A stretch of DNA of 39,032 bases from Planctomycetota bacterium (GCA_003576915.1 QEVF01000032.1:1-39032); one strand, 5' to 3'; counted from the first letter of the stretch, positions 1 to 9,679 are shown. A program made the numbers and translations. Notes: generated from the sequence alone by a model not told the origin.

Positions 1-97
1 CCGATTCTTGTGCCCGCGCATCGCTGCTCCCTCCGTCGGATGCACGTGCTACGTTTTTCCCAGGGAGAACACGACGACTATTTCAACAGCCTGCTAG
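1..97 (-). mobile_element. Probable left-edge end of an insertion sequence (mostly outside window)
   Basis: On the minus strand a strong GGAGG Shine-Dalgarno lies about 8 nt before an ATG at 19-21. It opens a frame (MRGHKNR...) that runs off the window. Upstream, at about 77-93, is CTGTTGAAATAGTCG, which resembles the terminal repeats of several IS transposon groups. It abuts CTAG at 94-97, where the reading frame of the neighbouring small membrane protein suddenly stops. I infer the end of an IS inserted into that gene. The transposase part is too short to assign a family, so this is a weak call. Confidence 0.35.
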
Positions 98-319
98 AGT
101 GAGGAGCTCCCAACTTCTCAATTCTGTTGAAGTATCTTTGGCAATCACACCAGCAATGACAGCGATTGCTGCAATGGCCGCCAACGCCTGTGTCCGCAAT
201 CGCATTAATAGATCATTAAAATGCATCGCGATGTGCTCGTATTTGTCCCACAACTCGGCGATGGGCCAGCCGGATCGCACCTCGTTGGTATTCGCCGACT
301 CGCTAGTATCCTCGTCCAC
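83..319 (-). CDS. Small membrane protein, C-terminus probably truncated by an IS
   Basis: Function unknown. About 78 residues from a GTG start at 317-319, chosen because a clear TGGGAG Shine-Dalgarno (325-330) lies about 5 nt upstream. An ATG at 341-343 would add eight residues but lacks a good ribosome site. The chain has an acidic N-terminus, an amphipathic stretch (IAELWDKYEHIAMHFNDLLM) and one Ala/Ile/Val-rich membrane segment (ALAAIAAIAVIAGVIA). It ends abruptly at AGC-stop just where IS-end-like sequence begins, so the native protein was probably longer, perhaps with a second membrane helix. It lies about 80 bp downstream of the RM gene on the same strand and could be co-transcribed with it. 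It may be an accessory of that system or an unrelated passenger. Confidence 0.5.
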   Translation of the reverse strand: MDEDTSESANTNEVRSGWPIAELWDKYEHIAMHFNDLLMRLRTQALAAIAAIAVIAGVIAKDTSTELRSWELLTLAGC

Positions 320-402
320 TTTTTCTCCCAACCATGGGCCCATTCAAGGCTGCTAGCTTCTGCGCGTCCCGAGTAACATCTCCCCGATAGTCGCACACCG
401 AC

Positions 403-1542
403 CTATTCTTCCTCGCTGTTGAACCCCAGAACCTCATCTAGCGATTCTTGGGCTTTGGTTCCCGCATTTAATGATTCTTCAAAAGCTTCATATGCGATTT
501 TAGCATTAGCAGCGACGCGCCTTATTAACTCAGGATTACGAGGTATAGGTATCGGTATCTTCTTGATTTCATCCGGTTCGAGGTGTTCCTGATTTGTGCC
601 ATAGGCGTTGCGAAGCATTAAGCGCTGCCCAAGCTCACTTCGCAATACCTCGTAAACGTAGAAACGCAGTATATGATCATCGATTACGACACGAATCAGG
701 TTGTTCGTGGCGACATGCCCGTCATGTTGTTTGAGAGCCATTACAACCCGCCCCAGGGTTCCCGAGTCTGTTATCAGAATGTAGCCCCGACGAATAATGA
801 GAGAGTCGAGATGTCTACGTGTTTGGCGATCTGCCTTGCCTTTGTCCAAGTACTTGATGTTTTCGCCCTTTGCTTGTGTAAGGGCAGTCCCAGTAAAATA
901 CTGCAGGATACCATCCCCACTTGTAACGCCGCGGTCGGCGTAAGGCCTTTTGAATCGAGGACCGTTGAAAACCCGTCCCAATGTGCCGAGCGTCCTGATT
1001 TCAAAAGCGTCGGTCTCGCCGAGACGGAGCACATGGTTCCATGCAGCTTCATTTCCGGGAAGGTAGCGGACTGGGTTGAAAGACAATGTGGCTGTGTCTA
1101 ATTGGCTTGACGGCATTGCAAAGCGAAACGCCGAATTCTGCAATTCGCCTTTCTGAAACGCGGCGAACGCCTTCGCAATATCAGACAAATCCTGCTTAAC
1201 GATGTGTACGCCCTCTAGTACCTTCGGTTTCCCAGACTCATCGAGCTCGTAGATTGGCGCACCGCGGCTCGTCTGACCAACTTCATTAGAGATTGCCATA
1301 AAAATGGGATAGCTGCTCGGTTCTCTGCCTGATCGCTTGCGAACAAACAACACAGAAGCACGGGAGCCGACAAATGGCTGAAATGTGTCCTCGTGCAAGT
1401 TGACGACTGCTAGCAACTGGCCCTGCTCGAGAATGAGTTTCCTCGCAGCGTAGGCCTCTCGGTTGTCCAGCTGGCCTTTTGCCATCACTATTCCAAGCGT
1501 CCCACCGGGTCGGAGCCAGTCTAGTGCCCGCTCAATGAACAA
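403..1542 (-). CDS. C-terminal part of restriction-modification enzyme: end of N6-methylase plus target-recognition domain (frameshifted)
   Basis: This is the downstream half of a gene whose first half is at 1521-2999. It starts inside the methylase fold (FIERALDWLRPGGTLGIVMA, then KGQLDNREAYAARKLIL), which follows the NPPF motif in type I/IIG adenine methylases. It ends with a region like a type I S-subunit target-recognition domain: RTLGTLGRVFNGPRFKR, then ILITDSGTLGRVVMAL, then NQEHLEPDEIKKIPIPIP, the usual TRD ending before a helical spacer. The nominal TTG start at 1542 is unlikely to be a real initiation site. Adding one G to the G8 tract at 1557-1564 joins this frame to the upstream one as GGVAPELLFIE, the expected methylase continuation. 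Alone, this half lacks the SAM-binding motif and should be inactive. Confidence 0.75.
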   Translation of the reverse strand: MFIERALDWLRPGGTLGIVMAKGQLDNREAYAARKLILEQGQLLAVVNLHEDTFQPFVGSRASVLFVRKRSGREPSSYPIFMAISNEVGQTSRGAPIYELDESGKPKVLEGVHIVKQDLSDIAKAFAAFQKGELQNSAFRFAMPSSQLDTATLSFNPVRYLPGNEAAWNHVLRLGETDAFEIRTLGTLGRVFNGPRFKRPYADRGVTSGDGILQYFTGTALTQAKGENIKYLDKGKADRQTRRHLDSLIIRRGYILITDSGTLGRVVMALKQHDGHVATNNLIRVVIDDHILRFYVYEVLRSELGQRLMLRNAYGTNQEHLEPDEIKKIPIPIPRNPELIRRVAANAKIAYEAFEESLNAGTKAQESLDEVLGFNSEEE

Positions 1543-2999
1543 AAGTTCCGGCGCGACCCCCCCCTTGTGTTGAGTTCGTTCGAATAAATGACATTTCCGG
1601 TGTCATCAGTATCCCACATCTTGCCAAGCTGAAATCCGTCAAGAATGTCGCGTTCCTTTATGCGCAGCTCGTGACCGGACCCAAAGGGAGGATTTGTCAG
1701 TATAAGTGAAGGTTTCCCCCTTCCAGCTCGCTCCACAAACGCGGCAGACAACTTGGCGTATTCCGCTAGGCTATTTCCTCGAATCACGCCACCGTGGCCA
1801 TCACCACCCAAGAGCATGTTGGCTTTTGCGACCTTTACCAATTTTGGAGTTGTATCAATGCCATACAAGTTGTGGACGATGTTGCGCTTCAGCAACTCCT
1901 TCGCTGACGCAGCGCGACCTGATTCATCGACTTTCTTGAAGAGGAAGGCCATCGAAGCTAGAAGAAACCCGCCCGAGCCACAGGCAGGATCAAGTATCAC
2001 ATCCTTATCTGTGGGTTTTGCCATCTCAACCATCATTGAAACTACCAAGCGGTTAGTGAAATATTGACCGCGCTCGCCCTTGAGATGAGCGGCGACATAC
2101 GTCTCGTACGCAGTGCCAATGACATCATAAGGAGCATCAATGAAAGTATACGGCTGAAGGTATGACACAACGATCGCAAGCTGATCGTCAGATGCCGTAA
2201 TTTCTTCAGTCTCTGAAAAGACGTCCCTGTATTTACCACGAACTGTTCTAAACAGGGCGCGCACTCTTTCGCATGCTTGCTTCTTGGTGCGCGGAGCAGA
2301 ATACTCGTCCGCAGTGATGTGGAAATCGCATGTGTCGTTGGAACTGCTTTCATCCTCAACCTTGGCCAGAATCACCCGAACCATGTCGAGCGCAATGTCT
2401 TCTGAATCAATGCCTGCACGGTACATCGCGTTGTGACACCTGCGAAAAGCGACTTTCAAGTCAATTGGTTTGATTAGTTCCTTTTTCCTGAATTTGCCAA
2501 TGCTATCCCAAGCCAAACCGCTTTTTGGAATTCCAGGCCACTCCTCTATTGCATTGCTGCCGGGGTTCTTTCGGTAGAAAACAATCGTGTCGTCGTTCGT
2601 CCAAAAGCCGCCCTGTGCTGACGTCGCAGATAAGTATGACGCAAGCTGGCCATCTGGCTGCTTCACGCTCGGAGGTTTGGTTTCCCCAAGTAACAATATC
2701 CTGCCCTGATCGTTAGCCGCTTGTGCAGCGGAGTCGTGATATATTACTACGTCTGCTCTCTTAACTTCTGTTCCAATGTGTACTGAACGTTCTGCTCCAA
2801 GAACTTCTTTTGCATAGCCGAATTCATGATGTAATACTCGTAACATCCGCTGGCGCACTCTCTCTTCGGGCTTGTTTTCACGCCGCTTGTCCGGGTCAAG
2901 AAAGTCGATTATTTTACCGTCAGCATCCAGTGGGACGGGATACTCTTGCGCAGAACTCCAAGATTCTAACTCGCTCACAGTTGGCACGCGGTTCTCCAA
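1521..2999 (-). CDS. N-terminal part of single-chain restriction-modification enzyme: HsdR_N-like nuclease plus N6-adenine methylase
   Basis: Residues about 45-125 resemble the N-terminal nuclease domain of type I R subunits: D83 (RADVVIY), E106-T-K108 (LLGETK) and a QxxxY motif (Q118-Y122). That is a complete PD-(D/E)xK signature. From about 260 on it is an adenine methylase: GQYFTNRLVV (311-320), motif I DPACGSGG (337-344) and motif IV NPPF (436-439). Nuclease, methylase and TRD on one chain (about 860 residues once joined) is the type IIG plan; a solitary type I-like M-S fusion is the alternative. The start is a TTG at 2997-2999, because an in-frame TAG lies just upstream and no Shine-Dalgarno is visible; a GTG slightly downstream is possible. 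The frame derails after NELNTRGG at a G8 run and stops. Base composition is more A/T-rich than the genes to the right, which suggests transfer. Confidence 0.8.
   Translation of the reverse strand: MENRVPTVSELESWSSAQEYPVPLDADGKIIDFLDPDKRRENKPEERVRQRMLRVLHHEFGYAKEVLGAERSVHIGTEVKRADVVIYHDSAAQAANDQGRILLLGETKPPSVKQPDGQLASYLSATSAQGGFWTNDDTIVFYRKNPGSNAIEEWPGIPKSGLAWDSIGKFRKKELIKPIDLKVAFRRCHNAMYRAGIDSEDIALDMVRVILAKVEDESSSNDTCDFHITADEYSAPRTKKQACERVRALFRTVRGKYRDVFSETEEITASDDQLAIVVSYLQPYTFIDAPYDVIGTAYETYVAAHLKGERGQYFTNRLVVSMMVEMAKPTDKDVILDPACGSGGFLLASMAFLFKKVDESGRAASAKELLKRNIVHNLYGIDTTPKLVKVAKANMLLGGDGHGGVIRGNSLAEYAKLSAAFVERAGRGKPSLILTNPPFGSGHELRIKERDILDGFQLGKMWDTDDTGNVIYSNELNTRGGSRRNFCSLSGH
1557..1564 (-). 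repeat. G8 homopolymer at the RM frameshift
   Basis: Eight consecutive G on the coding strand (C8 on plus) sit exactly where the nuclease-methylase frame breaks. G9, or G6, would give one continuous reading frame through the TRD. This is either a sequencing or assembly indel, a fixed mutation, or a phase-variable slippage tract. Confidence 0.8.
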
Positions 3000-3127
3000 A
3001 GTGCGGCCAAACTAGCCGCGAAAAACGCAACTGAACCTGCCTCTAAATCGTACCTGCTTGACAACTTATTGTTTGTAGCGACAAGAAGCAAATCGCATCC
3101 ACGAGCGGCTCAATTTCCTTGATAGTG

Positions 3128-5173
3128 TTAGTACTTCACCAGCTTGGTCGCGGCCTCGATCACCCAGCTTGCCTGCGGGAGCACCGCGTTCTCCAGCGGC
3201 TTCGAGTACGGGCAGAAGCTGTCGAGCGCGGCGACGCGTTTTACGGGTGCGTCGAGCAGGTCGAAGGCTTCTTCCATGATTTTGGCGCTGATTTCGGCTC
3301 CGAAACCCATGGTTTGCTGCTCTTCGTGCACTACTAAGCAGCGCGAAGTCTTTTTGATGCTCTTGATGACCAGGTCTTTGTCCCAGGGGAGAATCGTTCT
3401 CAGGTCGATGATCTCTACTTCTATGCCGGCGTCGGACAGGGCCATAGCCGCGTCGAGGCAGATGTTCACGGTGTTGCCCCAGGTGACGATGGTCAGGGCG
3501 TCGCCCTCTTTGACGACGCGGCCGACGCCGAAGGGCAGCAGGTAGTCTTTGTCGGGCTCGGGGCTCTTGGCGCGCTCTTGGCGGTAGAGGTTCTTGCACT
3601 CCATGAAGAGCACGGGGTCCTGGCCCCGGATGGCCGCTTTCAAAAGGCCCTTGGCGTCGGCGGCGTTGGAGGGCATGGCGATCATGATGCCGGGGCGCGT
3701 GGCAAAGGTGGCCTCGATGCACTGGCTGTGGTACATGGCGCCCTGGATGTAGCCGCCGACGGGCACGCGGATGACCATGGGCGCGGGCCAGTTGTTGTTG
3801 CTGCGGTAGCGGGCGGTGGCGACTTCGTTCACGATCTGCTCAAAGGCCGGGAAGATGTAATCGCCGAACTGGATCTCGACCACGGCCTTGCGGCCGGGCT
3901 TGTAGGAATAGCCAAGCGCCGTGCCGATGACCGTGGCCTCGGCCAGGGGGCTGTTGAACACGCGCTCAGTGCCGAACTTCGTGCTCAGGCCCGTGGTGGC
4001 GCCGAACACGCCGCCCTTGCCGTCCTGCACGTCCTGGCCCCAGCAGACCAGGTGTTCGTCGCGCTCGAATTCTTCGTGCAGGGCGCGGTTGATGGCGTCG
4101 ATCATGACCACGGGCTCGCCCGCGGAGGCCGGCTTGTATTCAACGCCGGGGCGGGGGCGCAGGGCGTTATCGTCGCCCTCGTAGAGCACGTGGGTGGCGG
4201 CGGTTTCGGGCGCGGGGAAGGGCTTGGCCTCGGCGCGCTCGGCGGCGGCGTCAATCTCGTTCTTGACCTGGGCTTCGAGCGCGACGAGCTCGGCTTCGTC
4301 GGCGAGGCCGTTGTCGATGATCCAGGCGCGCAAAAGCGCGATGGGGTCGCGCTTGGATTCCTCGGCGATCTGGGCGTCGGTCATGTACTTCTTGCGGTTG
4401 TCGCTTGAGGAGTGGCCCCAGAGGCGCACGACCTTTGAAATAACGATGGCCGGGCCCTTGCCGCTGCGGGCGTGATCGTGGGCGGCCTTGAAGGCGTCGT
4501 AGCTCTCAAAGAGGTCGCAGCCGTCGGGGTTGAAGCGGGCGAGGTTGCGGTAGCCGCTGACCCACTCCATGAGGGGTTGGGCGCGCTGCTGGCTCCAGTG
4601 GGTGCTGATGCCGTAGCCGTTATCCTCAATGTGAAAGACGACGGGCGTCTTGTGGATGGTGGCCCAGTTCAGGCCTTCGTGGAACTCGCCCTCGGCGCAG
4701 GTGGCATCGCCGGCGGAGACGTAAACCACCTCATCGGCCTTGTCGTGCTTGATGCCCGTGCCGCGCCCCGCGGCCTGGAGGAACTGGGTGCCGACGCAAC
4801 TGGACTTGCTGATGATGCGCAGGGCCTTGTGTCCGAAGTGGCTGGGCATCTGGCGCGAGCCCGAGGCGGGGTCGCCTTCGCGGGCCATGAAGCCGGTGAA
4901 GATTTCTTCGGGCGTGACGCCAAGCCCCAGGGCGTAGGTGAGGTCGCGGTAGTGGCAGATGGACCAGTCCTGGCCGGGGCGGAAGACCATGGCGGCGGCG
5001 GCGAGGGCGGCTTCGTGGCCGGGGCCGGAGATCTGGAAGCTGCCGCCCTTGCTCTGGCGCAGGATGATGGAGCATTTGTCCTCAGTCTTGCGCGAGAGCA
5101 CCATGATGCGGTAGGCGGCGAGAATCTGCTCGTTGGACAGGCCGGGCTTGGCCTTGGCGGCTGTTTTGGGCAT
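3128..5173 (-). CDS. Fused 2-oxoacid (branched-chain type) dehydrogenase E1, alpha and beta in one chain
   Basis: Thiamine-diphosphate-dependent E1 that decarboxylates 2-oxo acids and passes the acyl group to lipoylated E2. Residues about 15-320 match the alpha subunit: ISGPGHEA, HYRDLTYALGLG, and the ThDP motif from GDATCAEGEF (155-164) to EDN (183-185), then GISTHWS. From about residue 350 it matches the beta subunit: MIDAINRAL, VFNSPLAEATVIGTALGYS, and the C-terminal TWGNTVNICLDAA and EIIDLRTILPWD. The 681-residue length equals alpha plus beta, so the domains are fused rather than split as in most pyruvate or branched-chain complexes. AGGA lies about 8 nt before the ATG. The alpha half resembles branched-chain enzymes more than pyruvate ones, but substrate is inferred. 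No E2 or E3 gene is adjacent; the upstream same-strand genes are a lipoprotein and guaA. Confidence 0.88.
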   Translation of the reverse strand: MPKTAAKAKPGLSNEQILAAYRIMVLSRKTEDKCSIILRQSKGGSFQISGPGHEAALAAAAMVFRPGQDWSICHYRDLTYALGLGVTPEEIFTGFMAREGDPASGSRQMPSHFGHKALRIISKSSCVGTQFLQAAGRGTGIKHDKADEVVYVSAGDATCAEGEFHEGLNWATIHKTPVVFHIEDNGYGISTHWSQQRAQPLMEWVSGYRNLARFNPDGCDLFESYDAFKAAHDHARSGKGPAIVISKVVRLWGHSSSDNRKKYMTDAQIAEESKRDPIALLRAWIIDNGLADEAELVALEAQVKNEIDAAAERAEAKPFPAPETAATHVLYEGDDNALRPRPGVEYKPASAGEPVVMIDAINRALHEEFERDEHLVCWGQDVQDGKGGVFGATTGLSTKFGTERVFNSPLAEATVIGTALGYSYKPGRKAVVEIQFGDYIFPAFEQIVNEVATARYRSNNNWPAPMVIRVPVGGYIQGAMYHSQCIEATFATRPGIMIAMPSNAADAKGLLKAAIRGQDPVLFMECKNLYRQERAKSPEPDKDYLLPFGVGRVVKEGDALTIVTWGNTVNICLDAAMALSDAGIEVEIIDLRTILPWDKDLVIKSIKKTSRCLVVHEEQQTMGFGAEISAKIMEEAFDLLDAPVKRVAALDSFCPYSKPLENAVLPQASWVIEAATKLVKY

Positions 5174-5274
5174 GGAGCGGTTCCTGTGATAGCGGGCGAC
5201 AGCGCTAGGCCCGCGATTGTGGCGGGCGGCGCTGCGGGAATCAAGGCGCGTTGCGGCGCTTGAGGTTGAAAGCT

Positions 5275-6087
5275 TCAGCGGCCGATGGCGTCATCGACGA
5301 GCACGATGACCTGGGCGCCGACGCGGCTGCCGAGCTGCATGTTGGTGGGCAGGCGGTACTTCTCGCCCTTGGGGCCGACTTGAGGGGTGCGGACCTCGGC
5401 CTCGAGCGCGTAAAGGATGTAGTTGCCGATGACGAGGATGTAGGCGACGCGGGCGACGTCACGCTCGGGCTCTTCATCGACGCGCAGGAACTGCTGGATA
5501 AGGACGTCCTGCTGGTTGCGCTTCATGCCGATGCCCAGGGGGTCCTTCCTGTCGAACTTCTGGGCCAGCAACTGCTCTTCGAGTTTGCGCTGCACGGCCA
5601 GGGCGGCGTCGGGTGCGGGAGCCTCGATCAGGTAGAAGTCGCAGACCTGGGGGAAGGTCTGGGCCATGACGGAGTCGTCGCCCTTCTCGCCGGGCACGCC
5701 CATGAGTTCGTAGCCGGTGCTGGAAAAGCGCGCGCGCACGCAGGGCATGGGCGCCTTCTTCACGGCGCCCTCGCCCATCTCTTTGTCCGTGTAGGCCAGG
5801 GCGCGCTCGGCATCCCAGCCGCAATAGGTCAGGGAGTCGTTGACGCGGGCGACCTTGGGCAGCAGGCGCGCCATGCGCCCGTGAGTCTCGGTGGGCGCGG
5901 CGGGAATGGGGATGTCGTCGGCGGAGGGTTTCTGCTCGCCCTCCAGGGAGGCGCCGACTTGGCCGCTGTTGGCGCTGTTGCCGCCGCAGGCGGTGCAGTG
6001 CAGCGTCAGGGCCAGGCTCAGGCCCAGCAGCGCGAGGCCGGCGGCCAGCCTGGAGAAGGCAGCATGCCCGGCAACGGTGTGTTGCAT
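5275..6087 (-). CDS. Putative lipoprotein, function unknown
   Basis: I do not recognise the family. 270 residues from the ATG at 6085-6087, preferred over an upstream start because GGGAG precedes it at good spacing and the signal peptide then begins correctly. A hydrophobic segment (RLAAGLALLGLSLALTL) is followed by CTACGG; the Cys before GGN is a plausible but imperfect lipobox. The mature part begins with a low-complexity linker, then a soluble mixed region with several Cys (YCGW, PMPCVRA, QVCDFYL). Another hydrophobic stretch (VARVAYILVIGNYILYAL) looks like a buried strand or helix rather than an export signal. It starts 19 bp after the end of guaA on the same strand and 101 bp before the fused E1, so it is probably co-transcribed. 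Confidence 0.65.
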   Translation of the reverse strand: MQHTVAGHAAFSRLAAGLALLGLSLALTLHCTACGGNSANSGQVGASLEGEQKPSADDIPIPAAPTETHGRMARLLPKVARVNDSLTYCGWDAERALAYTDKEMGEGAVKKAPMPCVRARFSSTGYELMGVPGEKGDDSVMAQTFPQVCDFYLIEAPAPDAALAVQRKLEEQLLAQKFDRKDPLGIGMKRNQQDVLIQQFLRVDEEPERDVARVAYILVIGNYILYALEAEVRTPQVGPKGEKYRLPTNMQLGSRVGAQVIVLVDDAIGR

Positions 6088-6106
6088 AAAGGACTCCCGA
6101 GGCGGC

Positions 6107-7678
<1,572 letters not shown>

Positions 7679-7691
7679 AACCGCCCCCTCT

Positions 7692-7726
7692 AAAAATGCC
7701 GCGCGGCGGAGAGGAGGCTCCGCCGC
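7692..7726 (-). promoter_or_regulatory. Terminator-like hairpin in the guaA leader (candidate attenuator)
   Basis: On the guaA-coding strand a perfect 9-bp stem, GCGGCGGAG / CTCCGCCGC (7703-7711 with 7718-7726, 6-nt loop), is followed after six bases by TTTTT (7692-7696). The guaA ribosome site comes immediately after. The position between promoter region and start codon suggests attenuation; no ligand-binding aptamer is recognisable. Confidence 0.4.
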
Positions 7727-7859
7727 AGAAGCGAAACAGTGTAGTGAACAGGTTCATTCGTGCAAGCCCCATGCCGCACACTGGGCAGGCGCCCCTGGCT
7801 TGCTAACCTGACCGCGCGGGCGGACCTGGTTCGCCCTGATCGAATCCGGGATACCGACG

Positions 7860-8997
7860 ATGCGCGAAGACCTGACTCTGAAAGCCGCCCAGCTCCACGA
7901 CCGCACCCAGAAGCTCACGGTGTCTCTTTGACCTCGCCAATCAGCGCAAGAAACTGACCGAGCTTGAAGCCCGCACAACCGCGCCCGATTTCTGGAGCGA
8001 CGCCGAAGGCGCCCAGAAGCTCATGGGCGAGGTGAAGAAGCTGCGCGCCGTGGTGCTGCCCTTTGAAAAACTGCTCAAGCGCATCGACGACGCGCGAGCC
8101 CTGCTGGAGCTGGCCGAGGAGGCCGGCGACGAATCTTCGTTCGGTGACGCCGAGAAGGAGCTGCGCTCCATCGAGGCCGACTACGAGAAGCTCGAAGTTC
8201 AGTCCCTGCTCAATGAACCCGGCGACGACTCCAACTGCTTTCTCACGGTGCAGGCGGGAGCGGGCGGCAACGACGCCTGCGACTGGGCGGCCCAGTTATT
8301 TGAAATCTACGCCCGCTGGGCGCGGCGGCACGACTACGAAGTCGAAATCGTCGATTACCAGGACGCCGAAGTCATCGGCATCCGCAGCGCCACCATGCTG
8401 ATCAAGGGGCCCTACGCCGCGGGTTACCTGCGCGGCGAGGTGGGCGTCCACCGGCTGGTGCGCGTGAGCCCGTTTGACACCCAGAGCCGCCGCCAGACCA
8501 GCTTTGCCAGCGTGGACGCCGTGCCCGAGAGCTTCCACGCCGACGTCGGCGACATCGAGATCAAGGACACCGACATCGAGCTTTCCTTCGCCCGTTCCGG
8601 CGGCAAGGGCGGTCAGAACGTCAACAAGGTGGAAAGCGCGGTGCGCATCGTGCACAAGCCCACCGGCATTGTGGTGCGCTGCTCCAGCGAGCGCTCCCAG
8701 CACCAGAACCGCGCCATCGGCATGGAGCTGCTCAAGTCCAAGATCTATCAGCTTGAACGCGCCAAGAAGGATGCCGCGCTGTCCAAGCTCTATGGCGCCA
8801 AGGGCGAAGTGAGCTTCGGCTACCAGATCCGCAACTATGTCATGAACCCCTACACCATCGTGAAGGATGCACGCACAGAGCATGAGACGGGCGACATTCA
8901 GCGGGTCATGGCGGGTGAAATCGACGACTTCATCGAGTCCTATCTCAAATGGTTCCAGGGGCAGAAAACCGCCGCCGCCAAGGCCGTCACGGCCTGA
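7860..8997 (+). CDS. prfB: Peptide chain release factor 2, with programmed +1 frameshift
   Basis: Recognises UGA and UAA and triggers peptidyl-tRNA hydrolysis on the ribosome. The first 23 codons run from ATG 7860 to CTT, then an in-frame UGA at 7929-7931. Skipping one T continues at 7930 as [14 protein letters not shown] and on to the stop at 8997, giving about 378 residues, a normal RF2 length. CTT-TGA-C is the classical autoregulatory site: low RF2 stalls at the UGA and promotes the shift. The body contains the anticodon-like SPF motif ([11 protein letters not shown]), typical of RF2 rather than RF1, and the catalytic GGQ loop ([12 protein letters not shown]). A start at 8023 would miss the N-terminal domain. 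Divergent from guaA; a structured repeat follows 20 bp after the stop. Confidence 0.95.
7919..7932 (+). promoter_or_regulatory. prfB programmed +1 frameshift site
   Basis: CGGTGTCTCTTTGAC contains the slippery CTT (7926-7928), the in-frame stop TGA (7929-7931) and the +1 context C. GGTG a few bases upstream can pair with the anti-Shine-Dalgarno and takes the place of the usual AGGGGG stimulator, though it is weaker than in E. coli. Confidence 0.92.
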
Positions 8998-9017
8998 CCA
9001 TCATATCCACGCAGCCG

Positions 9018-9153
9018 GCAGGCCGTTGAAATACGGCCGGCGGACGCAAGCCCTGGATGGCTTGTGCATGTCAGGCGGCTGAAAAGCCGCCTGACATGCA
9101 AATCAAGCCGGATTCACTTTGGCCCGACCGGGTTGAAGAAATAGCCGGATGCC
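9018..9153 (+). repeat. 136-bp structured repeat, left copy (inverted relative to 16377-16512)
   Basis: Aligns without gaps to the reverse complement of 16377-16512, with about 20 differences in 136 positions by hand count. Hairpin 1 is GGCCGT-TGAAAT-ACGGCC (9021-9038). Hairpin 2 is a perfect 16-bp stem at 9065-9080 with 9085-9100 and a GAAA loop. No T-run follows, so it is not an ordinary terminator for prfB. An open frame crosses the repeat, but differences between copies show no third-position bias, so I treat it as non-coding. Confidence 0.85.
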
Positions 9154-9253
9154 GCTTTATGCAACGACCTGCCGGACCGGGAAAACCGGACACCCCGGAA
9201 CCTTTTTCTGTTTTTTCCGGGCTTGCGGCCCGGTCCAAACGTTTAATGCGGCC

Positions 9254-9631
9254 ATGGTGGTGCTGAACCTCATTGCGGCCCTGATGCTCGCCCTGGCTCC
9301 CGCGCTTGAGCCCTGCCGGCTCCATGCCGCCTTGAACCATTCGCATGAGTCCATCGACCTGGACCATATCCACGCCGATCACACCCACCCTGAAAACGCC
9401 GACCACGAATCGAACCATTGCCCGGAGCAGCCCCGCCATTGCAGCCATCTGATCGAGGCCCCCGGGCTTTTGGGGCTGGTCAGCATCACCACAGCGGTTG
9501 TATGGCCGCCGACCTTCCAGACGGAAGTCTTCTGCCCGCTTGCGCCCAGGCCATGGGTGCAGCGCCTGCAATGGAGACACCCGCCGCCTGCCGGGGTCCT
9601 GCTCGTGGGCACCTCCAACCTCCGTATCTAG
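9254..9631 (+). CDS. Small His-rich exported protein heading the efflux operon
   Basis: I do not recognise a named family. About 125 residues from ATG 9254; a start at 9149 is also open but would put the hydrophobic signal in the middle, so the shorter form is chosen. No clear Shine-Dalgarno is seen. A hydrophobic N-terminus (VVLNLIAALMLALAPAL) suggests a signal peptide. It is followed by a His/Asp-rich segment (NHSHESIDLDHIHADHTHP, then ENADHESNH) and Cys-His spots (CPEQPRHCSH). A second hydrophobic patch follows (LLGLVSITTAVVW). Such His-rich tracts commonly bind transition metals. It ends 48 bp before the outer-membrane efflux gene, which suggests a periplasmic metal-binding accessory. Coding status is likely but not certain. 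Confidence 0.55.
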   Translation: MVVLNLIAALMLALAPALEPCRLHAALNHSHESIDLDHIHADHTHPENADHESNHCPEQPRHCSHLIEAPGLLGLVSITTAVVWPPTFQTEVFCPLAPRPWVQRLQWRHPPPAGVLLVGTSNLRI

Positions 9632-9679
9632 CCCTTCGCGACCAGCGTCACGGTCCTGACTTGGCGATACGGAGATTCC

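Noticed and set aside
9065..9100. 16-bp hairpin after prfB as a terminator
   Set aside because: No T-run follows on either strand, and the same hairpin occurs in the other repeat copy unrelated to prfB.
9057..9266. A reading frame (MACACQAAEKPP...) shared by both 136-bp repeats
   Set aside because: The frame is open in both copies, but substitutions fall on all three codon positions and keep the hairpins rather than the protein, so I treat the repeat as non-coding.
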